Source: Luscinia megarhynchos (taxonomy: Eukaryota > Chordata > Aves > Passeriformes > Turdidae). Taken from it: a DNA stretch of 64,000 nt. Below are positions 25,439 to 37,659 of the stretch, one piece after another. The number at the start of each line of letters is the position of its first letter. The first letter of the stretch is position 1. Below the pieces are notes generated by a model. The model was not told the origin of the DNA. It did no database searches and saw only the letters and a program-made list of their open reading frames with translations. Location of the stretch: the NCBI GenBank assembly GCA_034336665.1, contig JAPFBE010000013.1, positions 19,199,056-19,263,055 of the forward strand, in the 5' to 3' direction. The position numbers were made by a program, and so were the translations under genes.

Positions 25439-25523
25439 TTTGGTTTTTGGGGGGTTTTTTGTTTTGTTTTGTTTTGTTTGTGGTTTTTTGGTTTTTTGGT
25501 TTTGTTTTGGGTTTTTTTTTTTT
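25439..25523 (+). repeat. 85-nt tract containing only G and T
   Basis: Every base from 25439 to 25523 is G or T, including G6 at 25449-25454, several TTTTG pentamers and a final T12. On the minus strand it is an A/C tract, so it may derive from a CAAAA-type tail of a minus-oriented retroposon. Five or more GG-or-longer runs also make a two-tetrad G-quadruplex possible. It will be length-variable. Confidence 0.8.
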
Positions 25524-25524
25524 A

Positions 25525-27025
25525 TTATATGAATTGTGCTTCTTCTGTTATTATACTGGAAAGAGCACCTGCACAGCCTGTCCCACATAGCCCACAGCTA
25601 TATGTCAGTTGGATAACACCACCATAACAGGCCATTTCATCCTCCCAACAGTTGTCCTTGTCATTCTGTTGCACAAAATGGTGTTTTTCACCTTCATCAG
25701 AGATGGAGACATGCATGCTGCAGCACTACAGTAAATAGAAAGGCAGTTTGTTTTCTTAACCTTTGTCTATCTGTATTTCAAAACTCACAATTTATCTAGT
25801 AACTTCATCAGGAGGCTGGGATGTTTCTAAAGCAGCGTAAGCTGAGATACCACATAGCAGAGTTTGTTGGGAGAGCGTGACTAATGGATATAAGAAGATC
25901 CACCATGACTGTGGTTTTAACTCCCAGATTTCCAGTGGGAACTTTGTGAACAGAAGGATGCCATCACCTTCCAGGCTGTTTCCTTCCCCTTGGTGTGCTG
26001 GAACCTCTCTGACATGGGGCTCAGCACACACCCCACTGTGTCCTCTTCCAGCCAGCTCCTGGTTTTCCTCCCTCAGCTGTGTGCCTGCTTCAGCTCAGGT
26101 GCTGTGACAGCACACAGCAGAGAGATGCAGTGCAGGTGTGTAACAGGGGATGTCTCTTAAATCTTTGCAAAGGAACAAACTGCACATTTAAAATATAAAA
26201 GTGAACATTTGAATGGGTGCTATGCCAGAATGCATATTTACTTTTGCTTTTAATAGCCTCGAATGGATTTAGTAATGTTTCCTTTCTGTTTTTATTTTGG
26301 TGGTTCTTTTTTTTACCTTGTCTATGCTAGATTACTACATTCTATGAATATATAAATTCAGCCTACAAAGCTGAACATATATTAGCAGTGGGAGAGTTGG
26401 GGTTTTTTGTGTTGGGTGTATGTGTTGGTTTTAAAGTGTCCATCCTTCTGGTCTTGAAGATGATGGTCTGTGCATGCAAGTTGACAGTCTGATATTGATT
26501 AGGGGTTTTAGGTGCAACAGGAGTACAGCTAATAAGAAAATAATTAGTTGGTGTGTATTTCTGTGCTGTGCTGCTCCCTACTGAATTGTCTGACTACCAA
26601 ATAGATTAAGGCATTAACAACTGAGAGGTGTTCTCCTGGAGGAGTGCTGATGGAGCCTGGTGGTTCTACAGCTGAAGAGCGGGGGTTTAGAACAAGCTGT
26701 GCCAGCCTAAGAAGCTTCTCTATTCTTATAATAAGTTGTGATAAGAATTACCATAAATTATCATAAATTAGTTATGCTAAGGTGGTACTCAGCAAAAGGC
26801 AGCTAGCAGTGAGCGCAGTAGGGTCTTTAGGTGGTTAATGTGAGCGTAAAAGAGGAGGAAAGGTGATTTTCCAGTATGTGCTGCATGTTCCAGGAGCCCT
26901 TTCTGAGCAGGAAACAATCCCATGGCCCTAGCTAACTGTCAGTAATTTACCATATTTGGATTCCTCAAACAAACTTCAATGTTTAGTTCAGCTTTGAAGG
27001 GCAAACAGTTCCTTTTGGAGCCTAA
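25525..27025. other. Non-coding stretch, no gene seen
   Basis: No credible gene. A 10-bp direct duplication, CATAAATTA plus one flanking base, lies at 26751-26770. The rest is ordinary AT-rich DNA leading into the CpG-enriched patch. Confidence 0.6.
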
Positions 27026-27056
27026 TTGCTTTGTTTACATGTAGCTAGTTACTTAT

Positions 27057-27480
27057 CACGTGGCGAGAACAATAGGCTGAGTGCCTCGCTTAACCCGCGA
27101 TCAGAAGGAGATAAAACACAGAGGACAGCGAGGCTGTATTTCTTAAACAGACCGCAGGTCAGACGCAGCCTCCTTGGCTGGCTGTCTCCTAGAAAACCTG
27201 GTGCCTGGCATGCCCTTTGTCTCCACAGCAGCCGTGTGACTTTGCCATATGTCCTCGCTGTCTGGCCTTCAGCTCAAAGCAAGTGGTGTTTCTTGGCTCT
27301 CTCTGTTTCAAGTGGACCAGGCACCTTCCTGAGAGCCATGTTGCTCAGCGGCCATTCCCGGCACAGTGCATGCGGTGACCGTCGGGTCATCACACGGGCT
27401 TTGGCCTCACGGTACCGCAGAGCCCGGCCCGGACCGTGCCCGGCCGGGTTTCCTCCTCCCTGAGAGGAGGCGGTGCCCAG
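27057..27480. promoter_or_regulatory. CpG-enriched patch with CACGTG E-box
   Basis: CpG dinucleotides are scarce across the window but cluster here, most densely at about 27340-27475, where CCGG and CGGG runs occur. CACGTG, the E-box bound by MYC/USF-type bHLH factors, lies at 27057-27062, and TGTTTAC, a forkhead-type core, at 27032-27038. An open frame of about 145 codons spans the patch, but its product is Arg/Pro-rich and its length is explained by low stop density in GC-rich DNA. A small CpG island, enhancer or promoter of a non-coding RNA is plausible. No TATA box or first-exon donor is evident. Confidence 0.35.
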
Positions 27481-30225
27481 CCCTGGGCAAGCCTGAGCCC
27501 TGGCTTCTCAACCAGCCACACCTGTCTTGTGGGATGAGGAGCAAAATGGAGCTTACTTACTTAAGCCAGACCTCTGCCAGTCAGTCATGCCTGCTGCTGA
27601 CAGGAGGCCTTTTCACAAGGGTGTTAAAATGCCAGAGCACTTTTCTTGTTGTCACAAAGTCCTCCAACCACAGGCAGTACCCCGTGATCCAGCATGACAT
27701 GAGTGCGTGACCCAACACGTGCTTTCCCTGCCCAGAAGTTGAGAAGTTCATTGTCAGGTCTGCCAGACTAATAGAGACAAAATACATTTTTTGGTTGGGA
27801 CTGCATCTCTCACACCCTCAAGGAGTCACTTGTGTCTAGGGGGAGCATGGGGCTCGTGCCCAGGTCTCCCTGCATAACTGAGTTTTCCTGAGCTCTGAGC
27901 AGAGAGGACATTCCAGAGATTTTTATCTGTTTGCTTGTCCATTTCACTGGTGGCTCTCCCCCTCATAACATCTGAATTAAAACTCAGAAAGTTTGTTGAG
28001 AAAGACTCCTAGTTTGTTCCTCAGGTAGTTTCTTTTGGCAGAAGGGAATTCTCCATTAACACCTGCTTGTACCAAAGGAGTAAGGTAGATGTTCTCCATT
28101 AATTTGCCAGAAGTTAAATAAGCTTCAGCCATCCCTGCAAACTGGAGAACAAGTTGCTAACATCTCTTATTTTGTAAATCTGTGTGCAACTGGGAATGAG
28201 AGGCCTTTGAAAATATGCACTGAAAATTTAAGTGCAGGGAAGCACCTGCAAAACAAAAATCTTCTTTATCTTTTTCCATGAGTGAATTATTAACTGGCAC
28301 AGTTGTGTGCTCAAGTCTTAGGTACAGTTTACAGTTGCCACTTACACTTGAAGGGGTGTAAATGGAGGCTGATATCCTTTATAGCAGTCATCTCCACAGC
28401 TATTGCTCTTCCCTCTGTAGGCAATCTGTCACTAGCAGAGGTGATGCAAGGCAGAAATATTTCCTATTTTTTTTACCATGTGTCACAGAGGAAAAAAAAT
28501 TATGCAAATAACTCAACAGGACCACAATGACAGTGGTATTGTAGAGAATACCACAAATTATCATTACCTTCCCAAGTCTTTAGACTATGAAAATAAACTT
28601 TAAAAGTCTACTGAAGATTTAAGCACTAATAGCCCCTTCTGTTCCACCATGTCCTAAATATGTGAGCTGCTTCTAGAGCTGGGGGCCTCTTCAGTAAGAA
28701 TACCACTTGTTTTGAGCTTATACAAGCATTTACAGCTACCATATAAATTGGAAGGTTAGCATGTCTGCTCTTGCCTTGTCATTCTTCTGTTTGTGTAACA
28801 CAGAGCCCAGTAGTCATCATGGAAAAAGAAAACCTTTGAAAATATGTCTTTGAGGAGGAAAACTCCGCACAAGGATCATATTATTATATATTATATTATT
28901 ATATATTATATTGTTATATTCCTCACAGAATTCAACGTCTGTGACAGGGGTTCCCAGAGTGACCCTCAGGAAAATTTTTAAATTGTGGCTTTTCTGCACT
29001 GTCCTCTGGAATTCTTTTTTTTTTTTGGCCTTGCAGCCTGATATCCTACCCATTAGGTTGCCCTCCATGAATGAGACTCAGGGAACTCCTGAGTTCATCA
29101 TCCAAGAAAACCTTTATTTTGGAATACAGACTGAAAAAGATAATCTATTTTGTCAAGGGTTTCCACACCTCTGTAAACATGCAGTTTCCTCGTCTGGGTG
29201 ATCTCATGCATATATTCATCAAAGTTCTTACTTTGCTTTGAGACCACATTTGCAGCAAAATAGTAATATATGCAATATAAAAAGGTTTTGGGTGAGATCC
29301 AGTACAAGCATCTCATGGTGAAATCATTCGTAATATTATTTAACAGCTACCTGGTGTCTGATCCAGAGAAACTGGTCACAACTACTCCTTCCTTTAGACA
29401 CTTAAGTGAATGGCCCATGTGAGCCTTGGATGTTACATGAATGTAGGGTAAGAAAAACATCATAATTTGTCCTTCACATTGTCAAGCACATTCCTCCTCC
29501 AGTTTTTGGCAGTGGATTGTTGATAGAGTGATAGCTGCTAAAAAGGTACGAGCTCATCAGCACTCCTTACCAAAAAAAACCTTTTCTGGAAACTCTTACT
29601 TCTCTCACTGGAAGTAGAGGGAAGGAAAACTGGAAGTCTGTGCCTTAAGGAAAACCATTTGGTACTGCAGAAGTTAAGTGAAGATCAGCTAACCTGCTGG
29701 AGCATCACAGGCTGGAAACCTGAATGTTCTGGCAGATGCCTTCATCTTGGCAGTGGCGCAGGTGACAGTCCTGCAAAGTCCTCATGGTCTTTATCACGTA
29801 GTAGGAAGTGGCATTGCTGCCCTGGATGCAAACATCCTAAAACAGAAGTGGTTAGTTAGTGACTCCACAGAAATAAATTCTTGGACACAGTTGATACCAC
29901 AAGTGTTAAAGTGCAGGGTCACAATACAAGTACTGTAGGAGTTATCAGTGGTGCCAGTGACAGATTTAATGCCTACCAATGACTATGTCTTATGAAATAA
30001 AAACTCCAGCACCAAACCTAGGAGTCTTACAGAATCCTTGCTTTTCAGCTTTCAAAACTCTTTTGGAGTGTTTTTGCAAATAGGTGGTTTAAAACCCAGG
30101 CTGATTAAATACCTGCTCTGACTCCTGTCACTTTGGAAACAGGGAATGCATACTGTGAAAACAATATGAAGGATCCAGGATGGAAATACAGATGTTCATG
30201 TACTTTTCCCCCTTTTTTTCTTGCT
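27481..30225. other. Non-coding stretch with AT repeat
   Basis: No assignable gene. The AT-rich tandem repeat at 28880-28920 lies here. At about 29693-29940 all three plus frames stay open for some 180-250 bp, and one ends V-T-I-Q-V-L then stop. No convincing splice sites bound it. Confidence 0.5.
28880..28920. repeat. AT-rich 15-bp tandem repeat
   Basis: The 15-bp unit ATTATTATATATTAT is present twice exactly, followed by a partial third copy with one T-to-G change. It is an AT microsatellite likely to unpair easily and to be polymorphic. Confidence 0.75.
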
Positions 30226-30228
30226 CAG

Positions 30229-30435
30229 AACAATAATATGAGATTCCACAGCAAGGTCTGCATTTCCAGCTATGTTCACAGTGTAACAAGTACATTTGAG
30301 GTGGCTTATGGCAGTCAACACTTCGTGGTAAATGCTGCACTGGAACTAGGAGTGCCCATGTCTCTACTGCTGAAAGTAGGGAAAAAACTTACTTTCACAC
30401 TCCATAATGCAGATCATGCACCCACGCAGGTTTAG
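30229..30435 (+). other. Candidate exon after a strong acceptor
   Basis: A pyrimidine tract of about 20 bases ends in TTGCTCAG at 30228. The exon reads open in frame 0 for 68 codons to a TAG at 30433-30435, or 67 codons to a weak donor CAG|GTTTAG at 30429. If that donor is used, another strong acceptor (TTCATGCAG at 30600) continues in phase for about 55 codons to a TAA at 30768. The predicted segment has alternating hydrophobic residues suggestive of beta strands, but I recognise no family. Confidence 0.22.
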
Positions 30436-30769
30436 CTCCTTATTTACTGTAGCCAGTTTATTGTGGGCCATGGTAACTATCTATGTTATATGTCTGTTCT
30501 TGCTTGCCATCCCTGGGAGATAATGAGATTGTGTAGTGGTTATATTGTCAGCAGGGTTTCTTTTCCAAATTCCTTTGCTTCTGTTCTGTTCTTCATGCAG
30601 CCCACTGAAATAATCTCTTTGTATATTGCGGAGTTCTTCCAAGAGATTTTTCTTTTTTGTTGGCAACATAAAAACCAAGGAATTCTGCCTTGCAGTTTTG
30701 TTCCCTCAAAACATCAGTCTACATCCACCCATTTAAGTCCTCTTACTTTTGTTCCTAATCTGTCTTAAT

Positions 30770-33700
30770 ATCTTCAGGCAACCAAGAAACTGGCCTTTCA
30801 TCTGCCTTGAACTCTTGAGAATTGCTCAACAATTGCACAAAATTGTTTTTCCTCCTCCTGCTGCGAAGATAGTACCAAATTAGGAGTGTATTATGGGCCA
30901 GGCTTTTTCCAGTTGCCAGGGGCTGTGATCTCATAACCTAAAGATGGAGAGATGTTCCTTGCTGTGCTTGACATGGAGGCCTGAAAGTCCTGTGGTCCTT
31001 TAGGCATTTTAGGGTTCTCAGTGTCTTACAGGGGCTTTATTTCACAGCTTTCCTGACACTTAACTGTGTGTGGCCAGGTAAATATTACAGGGGGTCCACA
31101 GCCAAAGAGTACAGTACCCCTAAAAGATAGTGGAAAGAAATGCTGTAAAATGTAAAATGCAGTAAATGCTGTAAATGCAGTAAAAGCTGAAGTTAGGTCA
31201 GATTTTATTGCTCGTTTGTCAGAGGCCATTATGGATTTTGATAACTAAAATGTTGCCCTTCTAATCTTGGTTTTTCACTAAATTTTAAGAGGGGTGCCAG
31301 GATTACCACCTTGGGTAATGATTACAATAAAGTAGGATCCTCAACTTCAGATCACTGCTTGATGTCCACTTATCCTGGAAATTAAATTATGCTGATTTAA
31401 ATGTCTGCATTGTCTATCCAAAACACACAGACAGCTTGGTTTTAAAGATAAATGCTTGCCATTTTGGGACAGACTGTGTGCTAGGTTTACGTTCACTTAG
31501 CAAAGCTTTTTTATTGGAGTGGCTCATGTAACTTGTTAACATACAAAAAATTATTAAGCTTTTGCTTCCTCCACTCCCATTTCCTGTTTGGATGTTGAAA
31601 GGAAGCCCTGATTGCTAATTTGTGATTAGCCAGCAACCCAGAGTGAACTTAATCCTGTGGGTTTGTGTGCTGCTTGCCTATGCAGATACAGCCTCACTCA
31701 AGAGTGGGATTGCTGCAGCTCACGTTTCATGGGGAGAGCTGTAAACAATCTGCTCTCCTTTCCATGAATTCATGGCCTGCCTTCTGAGAACAGAGGTAAT
31801 GCCTGGCCTGCCAGAGCTTGGGAGGCGACCCTAGAAAGTTGGATGCTGCGGGAGAGCAGGGACGCATGAGGGTGTTTTTCCAGTCTCGCTTGCCCAGGAG
31901 GTGGCACTGTGCAATAGTGGGATTTTTACCTGCAGCGTTTGTCTGACCCCACTGTGATTGTTTGAGACATGACAGATGGGTGAAGTTCCTTAGTCAGTAA
32001 AAACTGAATGACTTGTACTTGTTTTAGGATGCCTCAGCTCTCTCCTCTGTGAAACACATCGTACTATCTGCTTTGCACTTCTGCATTAGGGAACTGACCT
32101 TTGTATGAATTCTTGTGCAGTCAGGATTAGAAGTGGGTTTGTGGGTGACATTGTTCTGGCCACACAAGAAGTGGTGATGTCTTCAGAGCATCTTTACTTC
32201 TGAAGCTTTTGTGCAATTCCTTTGTGTCCCCCTTGATATTTCCCAGATCTACTGACAAAGCAGCCAAAACAAAGAGCTATATACAGGTAGCATGTGCTAG
32301 AAAAATAGAAAGTTTTGAGGAGTCTCTGTGGGATCTCTCTGTCCTGCATGCATTGTGCTATGCTCCTGTTAGAGTACTGGTTGCTCTGGTTTAGTGCTTG
32401 TATATTACACAGGGTTTTTTTAAGGGATCTCTGACCCCACTTGCAAGTCCCTGACCTGACTTGTGCTGCCAAATGCAGGCCAACACAGCTAAGATAAATC
32501 TAGAAAATCTTCCAGGACTTTCATTTTTACTATGATGATAAGCTAAGATAATTTTCATTTTTCTCTCCAATAACAACCTGAGATTAGGAGCACGTACGGA
32601 TCTGTGGGGTAATTCTGATTTTGGAATGGATATACTAGATTTACAAAATCTTAGGCATGTTTATTAACCTTCTTTTAATTCTCAGAAAGGTGAAAAGGGA
32701 TAATGTTTTCATAACACAAGAAATACAAGAACAAATTTCTAACACAATGTAACAAATATGTTCACAACATACCTTGGAGCTAGAATTGTTACGGGAATGT
32801 GAAACAGTTTTGTTATTATTAATCAAATCTTAAGTGGCCTATACATCTATAACAAAGGCCTGTTAGCAAACACATCCTTTGAAATAGCCTGACCCTTTCC
32901 ACTTTTTCAGAGACGTTAATAGTTTCCTGGCTCAGTGTTTTAGGAAATGTCGTCATAGTCTGGAGGAACCAATAAAAACATAAGTCACCTATTTTGTCTG
33001 ATCGTTTTACGCCAGGATATTTGAGGCTGGAAGCTGTGGATGGGTAGGAGGGGACTGCTTTGTTTGTGTGGGTGGAAGATCTAGAGGATTTAATACTGCT
33101 TTAGTATAACTTTATGTATTAGGACTCTAGAACTGTGTGGAAAAATAGTAATTTTTTGAGTTCATAGACAGAGATTTCAGATAGTTTTTGTAACTATTTA
33201 ATTTTTTTCTCCTTCCTATGCCATTTATTGCTTCGATGTCTGATGAAAGGGATGTTGTGTTTCGGGGAAGAGTATTCTGTTGGTTTTAGGCTTTCATTGT
33301 CCTTTAATAAAGAGGTAAAAGCTCTAAGAAATGGCAGTGCCTTAAAACAAATGTTGGTAGCTGATTATGGCAATGTGATTGGTGGGACAATAGCTTCTTT
33401 GGTATGGTCAAAGGAGACCATTTCCTACAAGCAGAAAATGTAATTACTTAAGTTAAAGAACAACTACTGTATTAAATCTTAGTACACAGCATCATTACAT
33501 GACATTGTGAAAAGCAAACCATGAGTGTCTGCAACAGGCATTTGGTGACACTCTGTTCTCCATTATAAATGCCAGCATTTACAGTGGGACAAACCCTGCC
33601 ATGCTTCCAGGTTTTGATTCTCTCCCTTCTGAGGCAAAGCTTCCAGCGAGTTTGTTAGTCCTGACTGTGATCTCTTGGCTGTGGAGAGCAGATATGCATT

Positions 33701-36700
33701 GCAGTTTTTCCCCTACTGTGCTGTTGTCTGCCACAAGCTTCACACAACCCCTCAGAGGTAACATCTCTGTTACTGTTGATTTACACTTGGTTGCATGGAG
33801 CTGAGAAAGGCTGTTCTGGCCCCATTTATCCTCTGCCTCTTCACAGAGCATCCTCCAGAGAGGACCAAAGTTTTTGCCTGTGTTTGGGAACTCATGCTCT
33901 GTGTTTTCTGTATTCCATCAGTGTTGGAGACCAGTGTAATGTTTGTCAGCAGTCTAGAGAAACTGAAGGATAACACTTACTTCATCCTGCATAGCTGTCT
34001 TTACAGAAATGAGCTGTGGCACCAAAAGAGGCAGCCACCACCACTGCAAGCTGCACCATAATGTGTTATGTGGACTCTTCTCCTCACCTGCCCCCCAAAG
34101 TAGAAAAATCAAACATGATTTCTTTTCAGCTTCTATTGTAGCCTCACACAGAAGTATGTGCAGCTGTCAGTGGTTCACTTAGAGTTCAAACCATGTTCAG
34201 GCTGCAGTTCAGGGTCTGCAAACCCACATTAAAATGTGCTTCGAGATTTCAGAGATGCAAAAGGAGGACAAGGGTACCAATTTACCCTGATTAGAGTCCA
34301 GTCCAAAGGGGAAATTGCTGCTGATCTAGTGCATTTGTGTTTTATGAATCCAATAAGGGGTTATTTCAAGACTTATACAAGAAGTCAACAAATGAACCTC
34401 ACAAATGAACCTTTTTGTTAACTCTCAGCAGACATCTGTCCTTTATGTTTTTGGAAGCTTTTCTCTCCACCTTTCAATTTAATGTGCTGAATGCTGGTTC
34501 TTATTCTTTTTCAAGCTAGGTGTGCATCAGCCTTGTGGCTACGAGACTGTCTCCTGTTACCTTCCACCCATGACAGCCACTAGGAGATGTTGCCACAGCA
34601 GAGGCATCCTCTTTGTACCTGTCAGTGTGGCTTATCCCTCTTGTGTATGTTTTAGCAGGTCAGGCTTAGAATTGTTGCTGTGAACTATGCCATGAGATGC
34701 CCCTTTCGCATTCCTTCGTAAGATGGAGCTGGACCTGTGTGTGGAGGTGTCCCTGGAGTGTCAATATCCCTGATCACTTAGTGATACCAGGGTCACTGCT
34801 CTGTCCCAAAGCACAGCATGCAGGCAACAGCCAAGCTGAGGCAATTTCTTTCCCAAGTAACACCATTGGAGACCTGAAGAGAGGTACATTGAATAGGATG
34901 TGTAGGTGAAGGGGTAAGTACAACATTGTTATTGTTGCTTGTTCCCACAACAAATTCAGAACCGAGTGCCTATGTCAGATGCTCCTACCAACTTCTTGGG
35001 GGCCTTGGAGTAGACAAGTCTCTCTGATTGCTGTCTTCCATGCTTAGATTTCATGTCTGTCATCAAGGGATGTAGGCCCTGATGGGAGAAGTGTAGGTTT
35101 TCCTTTCATCCCTGTTACTTGCATTTTCAGGGTCTAGGGAAGGCAGAGCTCTTTTCAGTTAAATCCTTAGTTCGGTCATTTGCAAATGGGAACTTTTAAA
35201 ATTTTTTTGCTGTGTGGTTATGAGCTGTGCATGTATCAGTTCTAAAATAAACACCTCTCTCATCCACTAGAGGAACTGTGACCTCAGGAAGAACCAGTTT
35301 TAAAAATAAGACTATCTTTTTAATCCTTAGCTTGCACCCCACTCCCCTCAGGCTGTGATGATGACTGGAATTTTTTCATTGACTGCAGGATTTTTTTTCA
35401 ATAAACAGTGACATTCTCCCAAACTAGAAACTATCTAATCCTACCCAAAGCAATTTAGTGAAAGTGAAACTGTAGAGAAGAGAAGGCAAACTATTTCTTA
35501 CATTTTTACCATTATTGGTGTGTCCTACCATATGACTCAACCATAGCAGTCGTGTGAAAATGCGTGACCTGTTCTATAAAGCTGAATATGCTGTGGTGTC
35601 TGTGTTTACAGCAGATACAAGGAGAAGGTTTTGTCTTCAGGCATGTCTGTGCAGGGCCTAGAACACTTCTGGCTCTACATAAGAAATAATAATAAGAAGG
35701 CCAAAACCTCTCTGCCAGCTAGTGAAATGAAAATGCTGTACTTCACAGTTATGTCATTGGAGAATTATATTTCATTAGAGCTGATATTAAAAACCCTGAT
35801 GGCAGTTGTGAAATGTGGCTGACTTCAAATTTGCAAAGCACATAGGAAATTTTTTCGTAATGTGTTGTCACTTTAGAAGTCTGGCAGTCCTTTAGGTTCA
35901 CTTACAAAACTTTAAGCTCTCAGAAGGGGAAAACCCCAAGGCTATTTCCCCTAAGCTTTAAAACCTTTGCTTTTACTAGCAAATGCCATTTTTACAAAGT
36001 ATATGCAAGTTATGTTCTGGATGCTTCTAAACAGCAGCAGCTGTTAGGATTTTGAGGTTGGAGAACTGGATGAAGTAGTCATGAGAAGTAAGTTATTCTA
36101 GATGTTTAAATGGAAGCTCCTAGAAAGTCAGTGAACAGGGTAGAGAATAGCAGTCCAATCTGTTTCTGGTTTTTAAATGCCAAAACACGCCTGTTGTTTT
36201 CCCTTCCCATTTGGTGGCTCACAGGCTTGTGTTACTGGGAAGGAACTCTGTGCACAGCACTTGTGTTGACTTGATTCCAACAGGTCACTGAGCTGCAGAA
36301 CAGTTTCCATATTAGTTTTCACAAATTTATGAAGTACTTGTAAATCAAACTTTTGTGTTAGTCACACTAAAGACATGAGGGCTATATGTGGGTATACGTA
36401 TTAGCTCCTATTTTTGCTTGCTAGACAATTTTAAATGTCCAGTGCAGTATGTAAGATTATTTCTGTTACAGTTATATTTATTGTAGGAGATGGTAAATGG
36501 TACTTGATTCTATGCAGGATTTTCTGCTTCGGGTCTTTGCTTAGATGTGGAGAACTTGTGAACATCCATACATAGTCATTTGCTAATAGAAAAATACATT
36601 ATGGTTAAACAAGCAAATCCAAACTGTTTGTGGCTTGAAAATTGGATAAGGACTAGATGTGTGTCCTTTTCTGCTTGGATACATCCAACTTCATGCTGTT

Positions 36701-37440
36701 CTTGTTATTGAATACTACACTGGGCAATAGCCATCATCTGTTACATCCGCTCAGAAACTGTTTCTGTGCTGTACCATCAAATAAGACTGACAGTGTCACA
36801 GTTTGCATTTGGGGGATTTTTCCCTACACTGATTACAATCTCCTTTCTCCACATTGATTTTTTACCAGATTTTTAGGAGTTTGCTATTTTCAGGACTCTC
36901 TCTCTCTTTTGAAGTCTGCCAGCAGTGATAAGGGACAATATCTGATACAATTGTAAAACATCCTGTGCAAGATTTTCTTTAGCAAGGAGTCTTCAATCAA
37001 CCTGGTACAACCTTTCTTACAGATCTATCCAATTGTGTATAGCATTTCTTAAAAAAATCACTGGAGTTAATGGCATTAAAGTAGTGAATCTTAGTAATGT
37101 GAAAGCTGTTTGGTGGACAGACAGGGCTGAAATGCCAGTTAATCCCTGGCTGGGCAGATGCAGCTGTTCTTTTTTTATTTTGTCAGCCTACTTGTGTGAG
37201 CAGGTCATTGTCTCTTTGGTGAGACAAAGGAGTGGGATGCTTGTGTGTAAGGGTTAGATTAGCCTCTGGGATCAGGGTCTGGTTAAAGGAGTTTGTTTTT
37301 ATCAGCACATTCTAAGGCAAGTGGAAACTGGGTGGTTTGGATTATGAAAAGTCCCTGAAGTGTGCATATGTTGAGCTTGTTAGCTTCATGTACTTGGGGA
37401 CTGTAAAATCAGTGACAAATCCACCTTTTCTTTTTTCTCT
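30770..37440. other. Non-coding stretch, no gene seen
   Basis: Apart from the tandem repeat at 31139-31190, nothing stands out. Several short frames around 33.6-34.1 kb overlap on both strands without splice signals. Donor-like GTAAGT sites at about 34915 and 36091 follow segments with stops. Confidence 0.6.
31139..31190. repeat. Degenerate 9-bp tandem repeat
   Basis: Units of the form ATGCWGTAA recur five or six times with drift (ATGCTGTAA, AATGTAA, ATGCAGTAA, ATGCTGTAA, ATGCAGTAA). On the minus strand the array reads as a short Thr-Ala-Phe repeat, a translation artefact of the 9-bp period. Confidence 0.7.
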
Positions 37441-37466
37441 TTCTTGATTCTTTTTTTTTTTTTCAG

Positions 37467-37631
37467 TTGGTTGTTTTGTATTCTTTTTATTTTGGTAAAA
37501 ATAGTAAAGGCATTGAAACACTTTCTGGAAACAGAAAACATTCCCAGCTTTTATGGATATGTGGTCAGCCGGCTCTTGCTCGTTCCCTTATAAGCAATAT
37601 TCTTAACGGGAAGAAGTTGCTACTATTTCAG
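37467..37631 (+). other. Candidate coding exon with strong splice sites
   Basis: A run of about 14 T residues ends in TTTCAG at 37466 and the block closes with CAG|GTCAGT at 37631/37632, both near-consensus sites. The 165 bp between are open in frame 0, giving 55 codons, so both boundaries are in phase 0. The product begins hydrophobic and aromatic, then turns basic and polar and ends in a K-K-L-L-L-F-Q stretch. I recognise no domain. The best-bounded exon-like block in the window outside the left edge, it may still be a pseudo-exon, since neighbouring exons were not found. Confidence 0.28.
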
Positions 37632-37659
37632 GTCAGTGTGTGTTTTCTTTTACAGTTGC

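Noticed and set aside
27026..27463. 145-codon plus-strand open frame over the CpG-rich patch
   Set aside because: Stops are rarer in GC-rich DNA. The product is Arg/Pro/Ser-rich with no domain, and no splice sites define an exon. The patch is better viewed as possibly regulatory.
29693..29940. Stretch open in three plus frames with a protein-like frame ending in TAG
   Set aside because: No acceptor or donor bounds it, and simultaneous openness of all frames points to low stop density rather than coding.
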